Of a stretch of DNA of 64,000 nucleotides, positions 1-9,127 are shown one piece after another. Each line of letters opens with the position of its first letter. Positions within the stretch are counted from its first letter, which is position 1. The notes beneath the pieces are model-generated. The model had not been told where the DNA came from, did no database searches, and saw only the letters and a list, made by a program, of their open reading frames with translations. Position numbers and translations under genes: made by a program. Source of the stretch: Novosphingobium sp. PP1Y (GTDB lineage: Bacteria > Pseudomonadota > Alphaproteobacteria > Sphingomonadales > Sphingomonadaceae); the NCBI RefSeq assembly GCF_000253255.1, contig NC_015580.1, positions 837,001-901,000 on the forward strand, read 5' to 3'.

Positions 1-644
1 CTCCTGAGGCCGGTGTCGCGGCAACCCGCTTCAACCATGTGTTCGATACACATAGCCAGCCGCAGCGCATCGCCCGATCCTTGGAAAACGGGGCTGTCCT
101 GGACTTCGCGCTGTTCCTCGAAGCCTGGCTGGAAGTGCGGGAATGCCCGATGTGGACCGGAGCGATCGCCTTGCGGCGCGACCTTTTGCTCAATGCCGGC
201 CTCTTTCCGGAAGGGCGGGCCGTGCGCGGCGGCGACAAGGATCTTTGGCTGAGGGCCATGCGCCATTCGGTGTTCACCTACGATTGCCGGTTTACCGCCG
301 ACTTCAGCCGCGATTCCACCAACAAGGTCAGCAAGTCGACGAACACGCTTTCGACGCCCTGCCTCATCGATACGGCGCGGGCGATGCTCTCCGGGGCGGG
401 GCCGCGCGAGAAGCGCCTGCTGCGCCTCCTCATCAATCAGGAAATTGCGCATTACACGCGCTATTCGCTCAAGCTGGACAGCCGCATCCGCATTCCCTTG
501 CGCGATGTCGCCTTGCCTGAAGGCTGGGGCACTCTGGCGTTGCTGGCCGTCACCCGCTGGACGCCCGCGTCCTTGCGCAAATCGGCCTACCAGTTGATCA
601 AATCAGTTCGGGCGAAACATATCGGGGCAGGGCAGACCGTATGA
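1..644 (+). CDS. Glycosyltransferase family 2, C-terminal part (gene truncated by the window start)
   Basis: The frame is open from base 3 to the TGA at 642-644, so about 213 C-terminal residues are present and the start lies upstream of the window. A WTGAIALRR segment followed by GGDKDLWLRA matches the acceptor-side half of GT2 enzymes, where a backdrop of aromatic and acidic residues (here D-x-DLWLR) follows the nucleotide-sugar domain. The last 120 residues are basic and helical. The stop overlaps the next start (ATGA at 641-644), so the two genes are probably translated together. The likely role is adding a sugar to an exopolysaccharide repeat unit at the inner membrane. Donor and acceptor cannot be told from this fragment. 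Confidence 0.75.
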   Translation, partial: PEAGVAATRFNHVFDTHSQPQRIARSLENGAVLDFALFLEAWLEVRECPMWTGAIALRRDLLLNAGLFPEGRAVRGGDKDLWLRAMRHSVFTYDCRFTADFSRDSTNKVSKSTNTLSTPCLIDTARAMLSGAGPREKRLLRLLINQEIAHYTRYSLKLDSRIRIPLRDVALPEGWGTLALLAVTRWTPASLRKSAYQLIKSVRAKHIGAGQTV

Positions 645-1984
645 ACAGAACATCGATGTCCGCGGCCTATGTGATCGCGCGCGCGATTTCGGGGGCGTGT
701 ATTCCCGTGGTCGCCTTCGGGGCGACGACCGTCCCGGCGATGGCGCAGAAGTATGACCCGTTCAGCAAACTCGGGACATTGGGCGCCAGCGACAATCCGC
801 TGGACGAGGACCAACCGGAAAGCGTGACCGGACGATCGCGGCCGGAATATGCATCCGTGCCGATCCAGGCGGGCTCGCTGCAGATTATGCCTCAGGTTAC
901 GGTCACTTCCGAATTCGACGACAACGTCTATGCCCGGGAAGACGACCGCACCAGCGACGTCAACGTCACCCTTCGCCCGCGCCTGTCGATTTCGCGCCCG
1001 TCCGATGGTTTTTCATGGTCGGTGGCAGGCGAATACGAGGCGACGCGTTTCTTCAAGCTGACTTCGGAAAATACCGACGATTATGCTTTAAAGGGCGGCG
1101 TGCAATACCAGGTGGGAAGTACGACCTATTTTCAGGCGAACGTCCTGCATGCGCGCAATTCGGAACAGCGGTCTTCGCCGGACTCGCCAACCGGAATCAT
1201 TCGGCCCAACCGCTACAAGCTGACCGAAGGTTATGCAGACATCCGGCACAGCTTCAACCGCGTAAGCCTGCAGGCGACGGTCGACTACCAACGCCTGAAC
1301 TATCGTGACAATTTCAACAATCTTGGCGAAATCGTCGATCAGTCCTTTCGTAATCGCTCGGTCTATACGGGTGGCTTGATCGCACAATATACGATGAGCC
1401 CGAGCTTCGCGATCTTCGCTGCCGGGTCTGCCAACAAGCGCGATTATCGGACTCGCATCGGACCGGTTCCGGCACGCGATTCCACCGGATACGAACTGGC
1501 GCTGGGGGCGAACTTTGCGGTTGGCAACCTGATGCGCGGAACCCTGCGTGCCGGCTACTTGCGGCAGAATTACAAGGACCCGCTGTTCAGTGATAACAAG
1601 GGCCTGCTGCTGCGCGGCGAACTGGCCTACTATGTTACGCCGCTGGTGACCCTGACGGCCAAGATCGACAGGACCGCCAATGAAACCGGTGTGCGCCAGG
1701 CGGGCGGTTTCGTGAAGACGACCGCAACGCTCCAGGCCGATTACGAATTGAAGCGCAACCTGATCTTCCACCTCGAGGCGGGCAACGAGAACCGCAATTA
1801 CAACGGTGTCGACCGTACCGACAATCGCTTTACCGGTCAGGTCAAGGCGACCTGGTTGCTGAGTCCGCGCTGGTCCCTGCAGGCCGGTATCAGCCATCGT
1901 GGACAAGACAGCTCGGGCCTGGCGAGTGGACGCGATTTCAGCGAAAACCGCGCCTTCGTCAGCATCCTGTTCAAGGGGCTATAG
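641..1984 (+). CDS. Outer-membrane beta-barrel protein of the putative porin BBP2 type, polysaccharide cluster
   Basis: The 447-residue protein starts with a signal peptide (hydrophobic stretch about 10-30, cleavage probably after AMA at 36). A short linker leads to a long series of alternating beta strands with aromatic girdle residues, ending in LFKGL. The segment from about residue 80 on (IMPQVTVTSEFDDNVYA, then TLRPRLSISRP) is the usual opening of barrels annotated as putative beta-barrel porin 2 (PF10082), often found in exopolysaccharide loci. The ATG overlaps the preceding glycosyltransferase stop. I infer a role in polymer passage or anchoring at the outer membrane. No substrate is indicated. 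It converges on the acetyltransferase gene across a 60-bp gap. Confidence 0.8.
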   Translation: MNRTSMSAAYVIARAISGACIPVVAFGATTVPAMAQKYDPFSKLGTLGASDNPLDEDQPESVTGRSRPEYASVPIQAGSLQIMPQVTVTSEFDDNVYAREDDRTSDVNVTLRPRLSISRPSDGFSWSVAGEYEATRFFKLTSENTDDYALKGGVQYQVGSTTYFQANVLHARNSEQRSSPDSPTGIIRPNRYKLTEGYADIRHSFNRVSLQATVDYQRLNYRDNFNNLGEIVDQSFRNRSVYTGGLIAQYTMSPSFAIFAAGSANKRDYRTRIGPVPARDSTGYELALGANFAVGNLMRGTLRAGYLRQNYKDPLFSDNKGLLLRGELAYYVTPLVTLTAKIDRTANETGVRQAGGFVKTTATLQADYELKRNLIFHLEAGNENRNYNGVDRTDNRFTGQVKATWLLSPRWSLQAGISHRGQDSSGLASGRDFSENRAFVSILFKGL

Positions 1985-2044
1985 GCAAGGGCGCGGTCCT
2001 GCCGGAACGCACCGCCAGCGACTGGCTGTGCGCCCCGGAACCGG

Positions 2045-2725
2045 TCAGTTTTTCGAGCCGATGGACGTCGCATTGCGGCAGCGCCGCAGCAGGTCTTCGG
2101 GTACCAGTCGATTGACGTAGCCTTCCGATCCATTTTCCGAGAGCAACTTGCCCGGATTACCGCCGACCACGCCCTTTTCGGGCACGGTCTTGGTGACGAC
2201 GGCATTCGCGCCGATGGCGCAGTCGTCACCCAGGTGAATATGGCCGATGATCTTCGCCCCGGCCCCGATGAAGACGCGGTCTCCCAGAACCGGCGATCCC
2301 GCGCGAGAACCACGGTTGGCCTGGCCCAGCATCATGCCGTGGGTCAGGTTGGCATTGGCGCCGATCACGGCATCCCCGTTGATGTAGATGCCTCCGAACC
2401 GGTTGATGAACAGGCCGGGGCCGATCACGGTGTATTCGGGAATGGCAATGCCGTATTTGTAACGACAGCGCAGCAGCATCCACTTGGAAAGCGGATAGAG
2501 ACCGAAAGCCTTGAAGCGCAGGGTCTTCAGATAGCCGCAAGTGCGCATGTGCACGGTGTACTTGTAGCCCGGCGTGAACAGGAAGTGTCGCAAGAATGCC
2601 TTGGCGTCCGTGCGCCCGCCGTAGCGATAGAGGTCTGCCGTCAGCAGCAGGCGCAGTTCCCTGAACGTCCGGGCACAACCGCGCTGGTGGTTCTCACTCA
2701 GCTTCGCCGGTTGCAGGCGGGACAT
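2045..2725 (-). CDS. Left-handed beta-helix (hexapeptide) acyltransferase, serine-acetyltransferase-like
   Basis: The 226-residue protein has an N-terminal helical region (about 1-90) followed by hexapeptide repeats (GPGLFINRFGGIYINGDAVI, then IGANANLTHG, VLGDRVFIGAGAKIIG, CAIGANAVV), the CysE/SAT fold with the catalytic H of the THG motif. Such enzymes in polysaccharide clusters O-acetylate sugars using acetyl-CoA, so that is favoured over cysteine synthesis. It is the last gene of a minus-strand operon with the export protein and two GT4 genes. An in-frame TTG at 2734 would overlap the upstream TGA (2731-2733). The ATG at 2725 is chosen, but neither start has a clear ribosome site. Confidence 0.8.
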   Translation of the reverse strand: MSRLQPAKLSENHQRGCARTFRELRLLLTADLYRYGGRTDAKAFLRHFLFTPGYKYTVHMRTCGYLKTLRFKAFGLYPLSKWMLLRCRYKYGIAIPEYTVIGPGLFINRFGGIYINGDAVIGANANLTHGMMLGQANRGSRAGSPVLGDRVFIGAGAKIIGHIHLGDDCAIGANAVVTKTVPEKGVVGGNPGKLLSENGSEGYVNRLVPEDLLRRCRNATSIGSKN

Positions 2726-2730
2726 GTCAT

Positions 2731-3294
2731 TCAAAAGTAGCGCTCCCCGATGCGGATTGTGTCGCCGGGTGCCACGGGAATGCCTGCGGTCAGCTTGTAG
2801 GGGTGTTCGTCCTCTTCCCCAGCGCCCTTGATGTAGACGCGCTTTTCGTTCGCGCGGTAGGTGAAGCCGCCGGCCTTGGCGACGGCATCCCTAATGGTTA
2901 ATCCCAAGGAGTAAGGGTATTCGCCCGGCTTGCCGACTTCGCCCAGGATATAGATCGGACGATAACTGCCGACCTCGACCGCGACACTCGGTTCCGTCAC
3001 ATAGCCGCTGGCGAGTCCGGCAGTGATCGTCTCCTGGATGGCGGATGGCTTGACACCTGCCGCCTTGATGTTGCCGACGAGCGGGAAAGCGATTGTACCT
3101 TCCGAGGAAATGACAAAGTCCCCGCTCAGGGCCGGTAGCCCGTAAGTGGTAACCTTGATCGTGTCTCCGGGGGCAAGCTGGAGTTCCACGTCCCTGCTTT
3201 CGCGCGGCTTCTCGCCGGCAAGGGTAGGGTGCTGTGCACTGACAGCGGTCAGCGCGAGAGTGAGTGTCAAAGCCTGAAACCACTTTTTGGCCAT
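2731..3294 (-). CDS. Polysaccharide export protein, Wza/GumB family (short, single SLBB type)
   Basis: A 187-residue periplasmic protein. The signal peptide (residues about 5-26, hydrophobic ALTLTLALTAVSA) carries no lipobox Cys, unlike classical Wza. The Poly_export domain follows (LAPGDTIKVTTYGLPALSG and ISSEGTIAFPLVGNI, about 40-110), then one SLBB-like domain (PIYILGEVGKPGEYPY, about 118-187). This is the outer-membrane or periplasmic channel component of Wzx/Wzy-type export. The ATG at 3294 is chosen because AGG lies 7 bases upstream and the signal peptide begins there. The open frame extends a further 44 codons with no export-signal character. It lies between a GT4 gene (42-bp gap) and the acetyltransferase gene. 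Confidence 0.85.
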   Translation of the reverse strand: MAKKWFQALTLTLALTAVSAQHPTLAGEKPRESRDVELQLAPGDTIKVTTYGLPALSGDFVISSEGTIAFPLVGNIKAAGVKPSAIQETITAGLASGYVTEPSVAVEVGSYRPIYILGEVGKPGEYPYSLGLTIRDAVAKAGGFTYRANEKRVYIKGAGEEDEHPYKLTAGIPVAPGDTIRIGERYF

Positions 3295-3335
3295 CGTTCG
3301 CCTCATTTTCTGTCTTGTGCTGCTTACGCCGTACT

Positions 3336-4541
3336 TCAAGAAATCTGACCACTTGCCGCGATCTTGGGGCGATGTGTCGTGACGGATTTGCGCCGGGTAG
3401 CTGCCAACCTGTCGATGATCTCCCAATATCTGCCAGTGGTCTGCATAATATCGAACTTGTGTGTAATGGACGCCGCGCTTGCGCCCTTCGCGTCGCGCGT
3501 GGCCGGATCGTAAACCAGGCGCAGGGCCTGTGCGAATGCTGACGGGTCATTGGTCGGTACGACCACGCCGGCATCGCACTGTACCATGCCTTCGTTCTCG
3601 TCTCGCGGTCTATTGAGGAGGATCTCCGATGGACCGGAAGGACAGTTCGTGGTGACGACGGGCAGGCCGCAGGCCATCGCCTCCACCATTCCATTGGGGA
3701 ATCCTTCCGCATTCGAGGGCAGGGCGAACAGCGTTGCCCGCTTGAGGACGGCGAATGGGTTGTCGACGAAGCCGGGCAGGTAGACGCGGTCCTGCAGGCC
3801 GAGTTCCGCTACCTGGGCTTCCAGCTTCTCGCGCTCCGGTCCTTCGCCAAGGATGACGAGCGAGCAGGGCAGCGTGGACTGGGCGAAAGCATCGACCAGC
3901 ATCGAGAAGTTCTTGTTGGGTACGAGCCGACCGGTCGCAGCGATATATTCGCCTTCGACAGCGACCGCCGGATCGCCCGCGCCGAGATCCTCGATCAGGT
4001 CGTGGTCTACGGGGTTGAAGATGATCGATACCCGGTCTTGCGGGACAGCGAAATTGTCGTGCAGGTCCTGCGCCACGCCATCGGAAACGGCGATGACGTG
4101 GTCGGCCCTGGGGTAGGTAAGGCGCAACAGCAGGCGGCTGGCCAGCGAGCGCAGGCGCCCTGCGAAATGGGCAGTGCTGTTTACGCGTTCACTGATGATG
4201 CAGGCGGTGCGCAGCCCCCGGGTGGCCACGATATTGCCGACATTGGCGCGCGAAAGGAAGCTGAGCGTCACGTCGGGCCGCATGCGGGCATAGAGGCGGC
4301 GCAGCGCCATGATGCTGGGCAGGAACTTGCCGCGGCAGTCGAACTGGATCACTTCTATCCAGTCGGGCACGGCATAGGCGTCCGGCTCCCTGTCCAGCAG
4401 GACCAGGGAAATATCGTAACGCTCCCGCCAGGGCGCGGAAGCGCGTAGCAAGGTCGTCATGATTCTCTCCGCCCCGCCACCGGCGAGGGAATTTATCACG
4501 AAGACGGCCTTCTTCTTTCGTACGGAACCTGACATCATCAT
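3336..4541 (-). CDS. Glycosyltransferase family 4 (GT-B fold)
   Basis: The 401-residue protein has the two Rossmann domains of GT4. The N-terminal one begins AVFVINSLAGGGAERIM, a common opening of polysaccharide GT4 enzymes. The C-terminal one has the donor-binding region GRLVPNKNFSMLVDAF and the signature EGFPNGMVEAMACGLPVV, whose paired glutamates bind the nucleotide sugar. No signal peptide or membrane helix is visible, so it acts on the cytoplasmic face on a lipid-linked oligosaccharide. Three consecutive ATG codons open the gene, and the first overlaps the upstream stop (TAATG). The last 30 residues are basic and probably unstructured. The sugar specificity is unknown. Confidence 0.88.
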   Translation of the reverse strand: MMMSGSVRKKKAVFVINSLAGGGAERIMTTLLRASAPWRERYDISLVLLDREPDAYAVPDWIEVIQFDCRGKFLPSIMALRRLYARMRPDVTLSFLSRANVGNIVATRGLRTACIISERVNSTAHFAGRLRSLASRLLLRLTYPRADHVIAVSDGVAQDLHDNFAVPQDRVSIIFNPVDHDLIEDLGAGDPAVAVEGEYIAATGRLVPNKNFSMLVDAFAQSTLPCSLVILGEGPEREKLEAQVAELGLQDRVYLPGFVDNPFAVLKRATLFALPSNAEGFPNGMVEAMACGLPVVTTNCPSGPSEILLNRPRDENEGMVQCDAGVVVPTNDPSAFAQALRLVYDPATRDAKGASAASITHKFDIMQTTGRYWEIIDRLAATRRKSVTTHRPKIAASGQIS

Positions 4542-5695
4542 TATTTGGCGGAACGCGAAGCCGATCGAGCGATGCTGACTGTATCGTTGGGAATTGCCGA
4601 AACCGACCGATAGAGCGCAGCGGTCTTGAACGCCGCTGCATCCCAGTCGAACCGCTTCTTGACAGTTCGGGAGTCAGAACTCCGCGCCTTGTGATTGGTT
4701 GCCAGCAGACCGGAAAGCCGTTCGACATCGCCGACCGGGAAATAGCAGTCTTCGCCAAGCCCAAGGTCGCGATTGGCCTCGATGTCGCTAAGCAGCATCG
4801 GCGCCTCGCAGGACGCTGCTTCCAGAGCCGCGATCGGCAGGCCTTCATGATAGGAAGGCATCACGAAAAGGGCGCAGTTCTCATAGAGGCACTTGAGCAC
4901 CGGGCGCGTCTGAAAGCCGAGAAAGCGGATCCGTTCGCTTTCGTGTGCACGAAGTTCTCGCGCATATTCGGAATCGTGGTCGGCATCGCCGGCAATGGCC
5001 AGGACCCAGTCAGCGCCGAGTTCTGCCGACTGGAACGCCTCGATAAGGTCATGCAGGCCCTTTTCGGGCACCAGGCGGCCGACGGCGATCGCATACTTCT
5101 TGCCAGTAAGGCCAAGCGCGGCATGCACTTCGGCGGAATCTACCCCATCGGAAGGCAACTTGGGCGTGCCGTTGGGGATGTAGGAAACCTTGTGCGCCTG
5201 CGAAGGGAAAATCTCGCGCAGGTGGTTGGCCAGGGAGGGCGAAATCGCGATCACGCGATGGGCCCAGATCAATCCCGACCGTTCGCCGACGCGCAGGATC
5301 ATCTTGGCCATCGCGCCCCATTTTGCACGCTCGTAGTCCGCACCGTGGTGGGTCACGATCACCTTGAGGCCGAGGATGCGCGCAAGCGGCGTCATGAGCG
5401 CCGGACCAATGCCGTGGATGTGAAGGACGTTAGCCTTCTTGAACCAGGCATAAAGCGTCGCGACGAATGTAGCGACGATCGCTTCGAACGAGCGCGAGCG
5501 CGGAGCCGGGAGCGGAGTGAGCACGATGTTCTCGAATGTGCGTCGCTCGGCGTCGACATAGGGCGCCCGGCACAGGACATTGATGTCGAAGTCGTTGTTG
5601 GCCGACTTGATGCGCGGCAACAATTCCTCGCAGTGACTCTCAATCCCGCCCATGACACGAGGTATCCCTCGAAGGCCGGTGACGAATATCTTCAT
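4541..5695 (-). CDS. Glycosyltransferase family 4 (GT-B fold), first gene of the export operon
   Basis: The 384-residue protein opens MKIFVTGLRGIPRVMGGIESH, the glycine-rich GT4 acceptor-domain start, and has AVGRLVPEKGLHDLIEAF and HEGLPIAALEAASCEAPML in the C-terminal donor domain. In the last motif the usual E-x7-E spacing is retained. The ATG at 5695 is preferred over an in-frame ATG eight codons earlier because the family N-terminus begins there. It leads a four-gene minus-strand operon (GT4, GT4, export protein, acetyltransferase). A perfect hairpin lies about 70-95 bp upstream in the probable leader. The sugar donor is not predictable. Confidence 0.88.
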   Translation of the reverse strand: MKIFVTGLRGIPRVMGGIESHCEELLPRIKSANNDFDINVLCRAPYVDAERRTFENIVLTPLPAPRSRSFEAIVATFVATLYAWFKKANVLHIHGIGPALMTPLARILGLKVIVTHHGADYERAKWGAMAKMILRVGERSGLIWAHRVIAISPSLANHLREIFPSQAHKVSYIPNGTPKLPSDGVDSAEVHAALGLTGKKYAIAVGRLVPEKGLHDLIEAFQSAELGADWVLAIAGDADHDSEYARELRAHESERIRFLGFQTRPVLKCLYENCALFVMPSYHEGLPIAALEAASCEAPMLLSDIEANRDLGLGEDCYFPVGDVERLSGLLATNHKARSSDSRTVKKRFDWDAAAFKTAALYRSVSAIPNDTVSIARSASRSAK

Positions 5696-6064
5696 GGCGT
5701 CTGCCCTGTTCGAATGCATCCACCGCCACAGCTCTATTACCTGAAGTTTAGAGCATCAGGCCAAAGACTTACTCCAAAAGGGGTAAGTTAATCCGGTGCG
5801 ACGACGTTGTTCCAATTTTATTCTCATCGACTCAGTACCAAGTGCTTCAATACTAAGCGGACGATAGCTGTCTGTCGGAGCGAATGATAGCTTGCCTCAA
5901 GAGGTACTTGAACGCTTATTGTGCGCTGCAGCAGTCCTCTCGTCGGGTTTTCGCCTCGCTATGTCGTACGCCGTCCGAGTTAAGGTAATTTCACAAGGTA
6001 GATAACAGGCGATACATGGCGCTGCCTGTTCGGGGTCGTTTGCCGGATTGTATAACAATCGATT
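5696..6064. other. Intergenic region upstream of the GT4/export operon
   Basis: No convincing gene. It is richer in A+T than its surroundings. It holds the hairpin at 5767-5788 and, near the beta-helix stop, a short inverted repeat GATTGT-ATA-ACAATC (6046-6060). On the minus strand a TTGAAG followed by an A+T-rich GAATAAAAT-like block (around 5815-5850) could be a promoter for the operon ending at 2045, but this is a weak match. Confidence 0.4.
5767..5788 (-). promoter_or_regulatory. Hairpin in the leader of the GT4/export operon
   Basis: Arms of 9 bases (5767-5775 and 5780-5788, one G-T wobble, ACTTAC at the outer end) enclose an AAAA loop. It lies 72 bases or more before the first operon start. 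It could be an operator for a dimeric regulator or an mRNA leader hairpin. There is no T-run on either side typical of a terminator. Confidence 0.45.
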
Positions 6065-7120
6065 TTAGGCGCGGTTCCGCTTCACCTTGATCTTTTGTGA
6101 ATCCCGTTCCGGAACCCATGTGATCACCGGCTCGGGGCCTTCGACCCGGATGAGGGGGGCGTCTGGCGCGTCGATCGTCGCATTGCGGATCTCGAGGTGC
6201 ATCGATTCCTTGGTTGCGAAGAAAAAGACCGGCGCGGAATTTCCCGGCGATCCTTTGACCACGGGCTGGTCGATGACATAGCGTTTGACGTCGCCGTGGA
6301 AGGAGAAGTGCGACTTGCCGCCGGTGCCGCCGTAATGGTGCGGGTCTACGCTTGTGCAGCGCAGGAGTTCGCCGCTGTTCCAGAGGCGGTAATTGCGCTT
6401 GTTCGCACGTGCGATGCAGTTTTCGAGGCGCACGTCCGCCGACTTGAGGTCGAATCCGCCGTCGCTGCAGCCGGTAGCAACGCACGAGATGTAGCGAATG
6501 CCATGGTTGCCGCGTTCGTCGGAAAAGCCGTCGCCGTTCCAGTACTTGTCCTTGGGGCGCGAGGCTTCGCGGAAATCGTGCGCTTCCACCCGGGTGTAGG
6601 TGATGTCATGGGCGGTGCCGTCGAGCTGGTAACCCACGCAGTAAAGATCGCACCTGGAACTGCCGAAGGCCTTCACGTCCTCGATCGTGCCGTCATGCGA
6701 ACCGTAGCGGATGCGGGTCATGGTCCGGTCGACCTCGCGGGCCGTGACTGAACGCACGACGAAATTGGTGAGGTTTGCCGGGACACTCTTGTCCGAACTG
6801 GTTACTTCCAAAAAGCGGTAGAGATTGTTTGCCGCGCAACTTTCGATGGACAGATTGTCGACCGGCATGCGTACGCGTACGCCGCCATTGCCCAGGTCGA
6901 GAAACTTGCAGTTCTGGATGAGCGAGTTCGATTGGGCGCGCAGCCCTTCGCCACCATCGCCCTTAACGCCGTCGGCGGCGCGATTGCCCTGGAAGGTCTT
7001 GCCGCTGATCACAGTAGATGCGCCCGCTGATGAGGAGCGGGAAAGGACCAGCGCAGTGATCCCCGTCGACGCGGTAATGGCTGTGGTTAAGACGTAGCGG
7101 CGCGTGAGCTTCGATTGCAT
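6065..7120 (-). CDS. Secreted right-handed parallel beta-helix protein
   Basis: The 351-residue protein starts with a Tat-like signal (SKLTRRYVLTT, then a hydrophobic stretch to SSSAGAS, about residues 5-36). Its body is short beta-helix coils (repeated N/D-rich turns such as NSLIQNCKFLDLGNGG, VRLENCIARAN and IRYISCVATG), the fold of pectate lyases, alginate epimerases and other polysaccharide-active proteins. Cysteines recur at coil positions. I cannot assign a lyase or epimerase active site by eye. It lies beside the exopolysaccharide export operon, so trimming, modifying or binding the polymer in the periplasm is a reasonable inference. The ATG at 7120 is chosen because the signal peptide starts there. 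The open frame continues 16 codons upstream. Confidence 0.8.
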   Translation of the reverse strand: MQSKLTRRYVLTTAITASTGITALVLSRSSSAGASTVISGKTFQGNRAADGVKGDGGEGLRAQSNSLIQNCKFLDLGNGGVRVRMPVDNLSIESCAANNLYRFLEVTSSDKSVPANLTNFVVRSVTAREVDRTMTRIRYGSHDGTIEDVKAFGSSRCDLYCVGYQLDGTAHDITYTRVEAHDFREASRPKDKYWNGDGFSDERGNHGIRYISCVATGCSDGGFDLKSADVRLENCIARANKRNYRLWNSGELLRCTSVDPHHYGGTGGKSHFSFHGDVKRYVIDQPVVKGSPGNSAPVFFFATKESMHLEIRNATIDAPDAPLIRVEGPEPVITWVPERDSQKIKVKRNRA

Positions 7121-7382
7121 CGTGAGTTTCCCGGCGGCCAAGGATGGATGGAGAGGCCGGGGGCTCATGTGTCATGCAGGCAATACCTGCGAGCCCGACC
7201 TCGTGCAGCCGGGAAGGTGACGATAGCCTGCCGGGAGCGCAACCCGGGCGACGTCGAGATACGTTAAAAATTGACCAGTTGAAGCAGAGGCGCGGCCAGA
7301 TGTTGGCTTTCGGGGGTCTGCTCGGCAGCGAACCGCCGATTTGCCTTTTCAGCCGCAGCCGGATCGGTGCACCATGCAGATG

Positions 7383-7577
7383 TCAGCGACGGTTGCGCAG
7401 GGCCTTCCAGCCGGCGGCGATGCCCACGCCGAGAGTCGCAGGAACGGCAACAACAACCAGAACGGCGGCAACCCCCGCAGTCACGACTGCGGAGCCTGCG
7501 AGGTGCAGCGCTTCGCCGACGACCTGGTCGGTCGTTCTCGAAGCAGTCGACCTTGTCAGTCCGGTACCCTTGTTCAT
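7383..7577 (-). CDS. Small membrane protein, function unknown
   Basis: A 64-residue protein with a polar N-terminus, one long hydrophobic segment (about 27-55, Ala/Val/Gly-rich) and a basic tail KALRNRR. A GAGGG sits 6-9 bases before the ATG, which supports translation. No family is recognised. It stands alone between the beta-helix gene and ugd on the same strand. Confidence 0.5.
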   Translation of the reverse strand: MNKGTGLTRSTASRTTDQVVGEALHLAGSAVVTAGVAAVLVVVAVPATLGVGIAAGWKALRNRR

Positions 7578-7816
7578 TGCGACCCTCGCATCCTGCAGTC
7601 TCGTTCAGGCTGCAATTCAGCCTTAGTCTGGAACGGACTACCTCCATCTTCTTAACACGTTCTTATCATTAGACTATGATGGTGCGGGAATTATCAAGAA
7701 TTTTCGGGTTCGATCCGGCTGTTTCCGGTGAGCTGATGCACTTCGGGCACGGCACGCCTCTCAGCGCGCCATGCCCGAAGCAGCCTGTCTTGCCGGGGCT
7801 ACCGCCCCTCTTGTGA

Positions 7817-9127
7817 TCAGGCCCTGCCGATCGAATAGTAGGTGAAACCGGCGGCTTCGGCGAAGTCCGGCTTATAGATGTTGCGCAGGTCGACCAGCAC
7901 CGGTGCCTTGGCAATCTGCTTGACCCGCTCGAGGTCGAGCGCACGGAATGCATCCCATTCGGTGACGATCACCACGGCGTCGGCGCCTTCGATCGCCTCA
8001 TAGGAATTATCGACCATCTGCACTTCGGGCATCAGCGGCTTGGCGAGTTCCATGCCTTCCGGGTCGTAGGCAATCACGGTGACCCCGGAATCGGCGAGAG
8101 CCTGCGCAATCGCGATCGAGGGGCTGTCGCGCATGTCGTCGGTGTTGGGCTTGAAGGTCAGGCCAAGCATGGCGACGCGCTTGCCGCGGGCCGCGTCCAG
8201 TCCACCGAGCGCTTCGATGACCTTGCGGCCCATTGCCCGCTTGCGGCTGTCATTGACCTTGGCGACCGCCTCCACGATGCGCAGGGGGCTGTCGTAGTCC
8301 TCGGCGGTCTTGAGCAGCGCGAGGGTGTCCTTCGGGAAGCACGAGCCGCCGTAGCCGGGGCCGGCGTGCAGGAACTTCGAGCCGATGCGGTTGTCGAGGC
8401 CGATGCCGCGTGCGACGTCCTGGACGTTGCCGCCCACCTTCTCGCAAAGATCGGCGATCTCGTTGATGAAGGTGATCTTGGTCGCAAGGAACGCGTTGGC
8501 GGCGTACTTCGTGATCTCCGCCGAGCGCCGGCTGACGAACAGGATCGGCGATTCGTTGAGGAACAGCGGGCGGTAGACTTCCTGCATGACCTCGCGGCCG
8601 AAATCGTCCTCGGCACCGATGACGATGCGGTCGGGGCGCTTGAAGTCGCCGATGGCCGCGCCTTCGCGCAGGAATTCCGGGTTGGAGACGACGGCGACGC
8701 GGTGCTTGGTGCCGCTTTCCTTGAGGATGCGCTCGACTTCGTCGCCGGTGCCGACGGGAACGGTGGACTTGGTGACGATCACCGCGTCGTTCGACAGGCT
8801 TTCACCCACTTCGCGCGCGACGGCGTAGACGAAGGAGAGGTCGGCATGGCCGTCGCCGCGCCGCGAGGGCGTGCCGACGGCGATGAAGATCGCGCTGGCG
8901 TCCTTGATGCCTTCGGCGAGGTCAGTGGTGAAGGAGAGCCGGCCGGCCTTTACGTTGTTTTCGACCAGAGCGTCGAGACCCGGCTCGTAGATCGGCATGA
9001 TGCCCGCATGGAGCCGGTCGATCTTGGACTGATCCTTGTCGATGCAGACCACGTCGTGGCCGAAATCGGCGAAGCAGGCGCCGGAAACCAGACCGACATA
9101 GCCGGATCCAACCATCGCAATCTTCAT
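7817..9127 (-). CDS. ugd: UDP-glucose 6-dehydrogenase
   Basis: A 436-residue cytoplasmic enzyme that oxidises UDP-glucose to UDP-glucuronate with two NAD+. The N-terminal Rossmann motif is GSGYVGLV (7-14). The catalytic Cys is C263 in GPGYGGSCFPKDT, and the C-terminal domain has MLGLTFKPNTDDMRDSPS, which binds the UDP part. Length is normal for the family. Its product is the substrate of the UDP-glucuronate decarboxylase at 17860-18837 and of the predicted UDP-glucuronate 4-epimerase at 35452-36465, so it supplies acidic sugars for this cluster. It is transcribed away from the GT4 at 9459. The 331-bp gap between them probably holds both promoters. Confidence 0.96.
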   Translation of the reverse strand: MKIAMVGSGYVGLVSGACFADFGHDVVCIDKDQSKIDRLHAGIMPIYEPGLDALVENNVKAGRLSFTTDLAEGIKDASAIFIAVGTPSRRGDGHADLSFVYAVAREVGESLSNDAVIVTKSTVPVGTGDEVERILKESGTKHRVAVVSNPEFLREGAAIGDFKRPDRIVIGAEDDFGREVMQEVYRPLFLNESPILFVSRRSAEITKYAANAFLATKITFINEIADLCEKVGGNVQDVARGIGLDNRIGSKFLHAGPGYGGSCFPKDTLALLKTAEDYDSPLRIVEAVAKVNDSRKRAMGRKVIEALGGLDAARGKRVAMLGLTFKPNTDDMRDSPSIAIAQALADSGVTVIAYDPEGMELAKPLMPEVQMVDNSYEAIEGADAVVIVTEWDAFRALDLERVKQIAKAPVLVDLRNIYKPDFAEAAGFTYYSIGRA

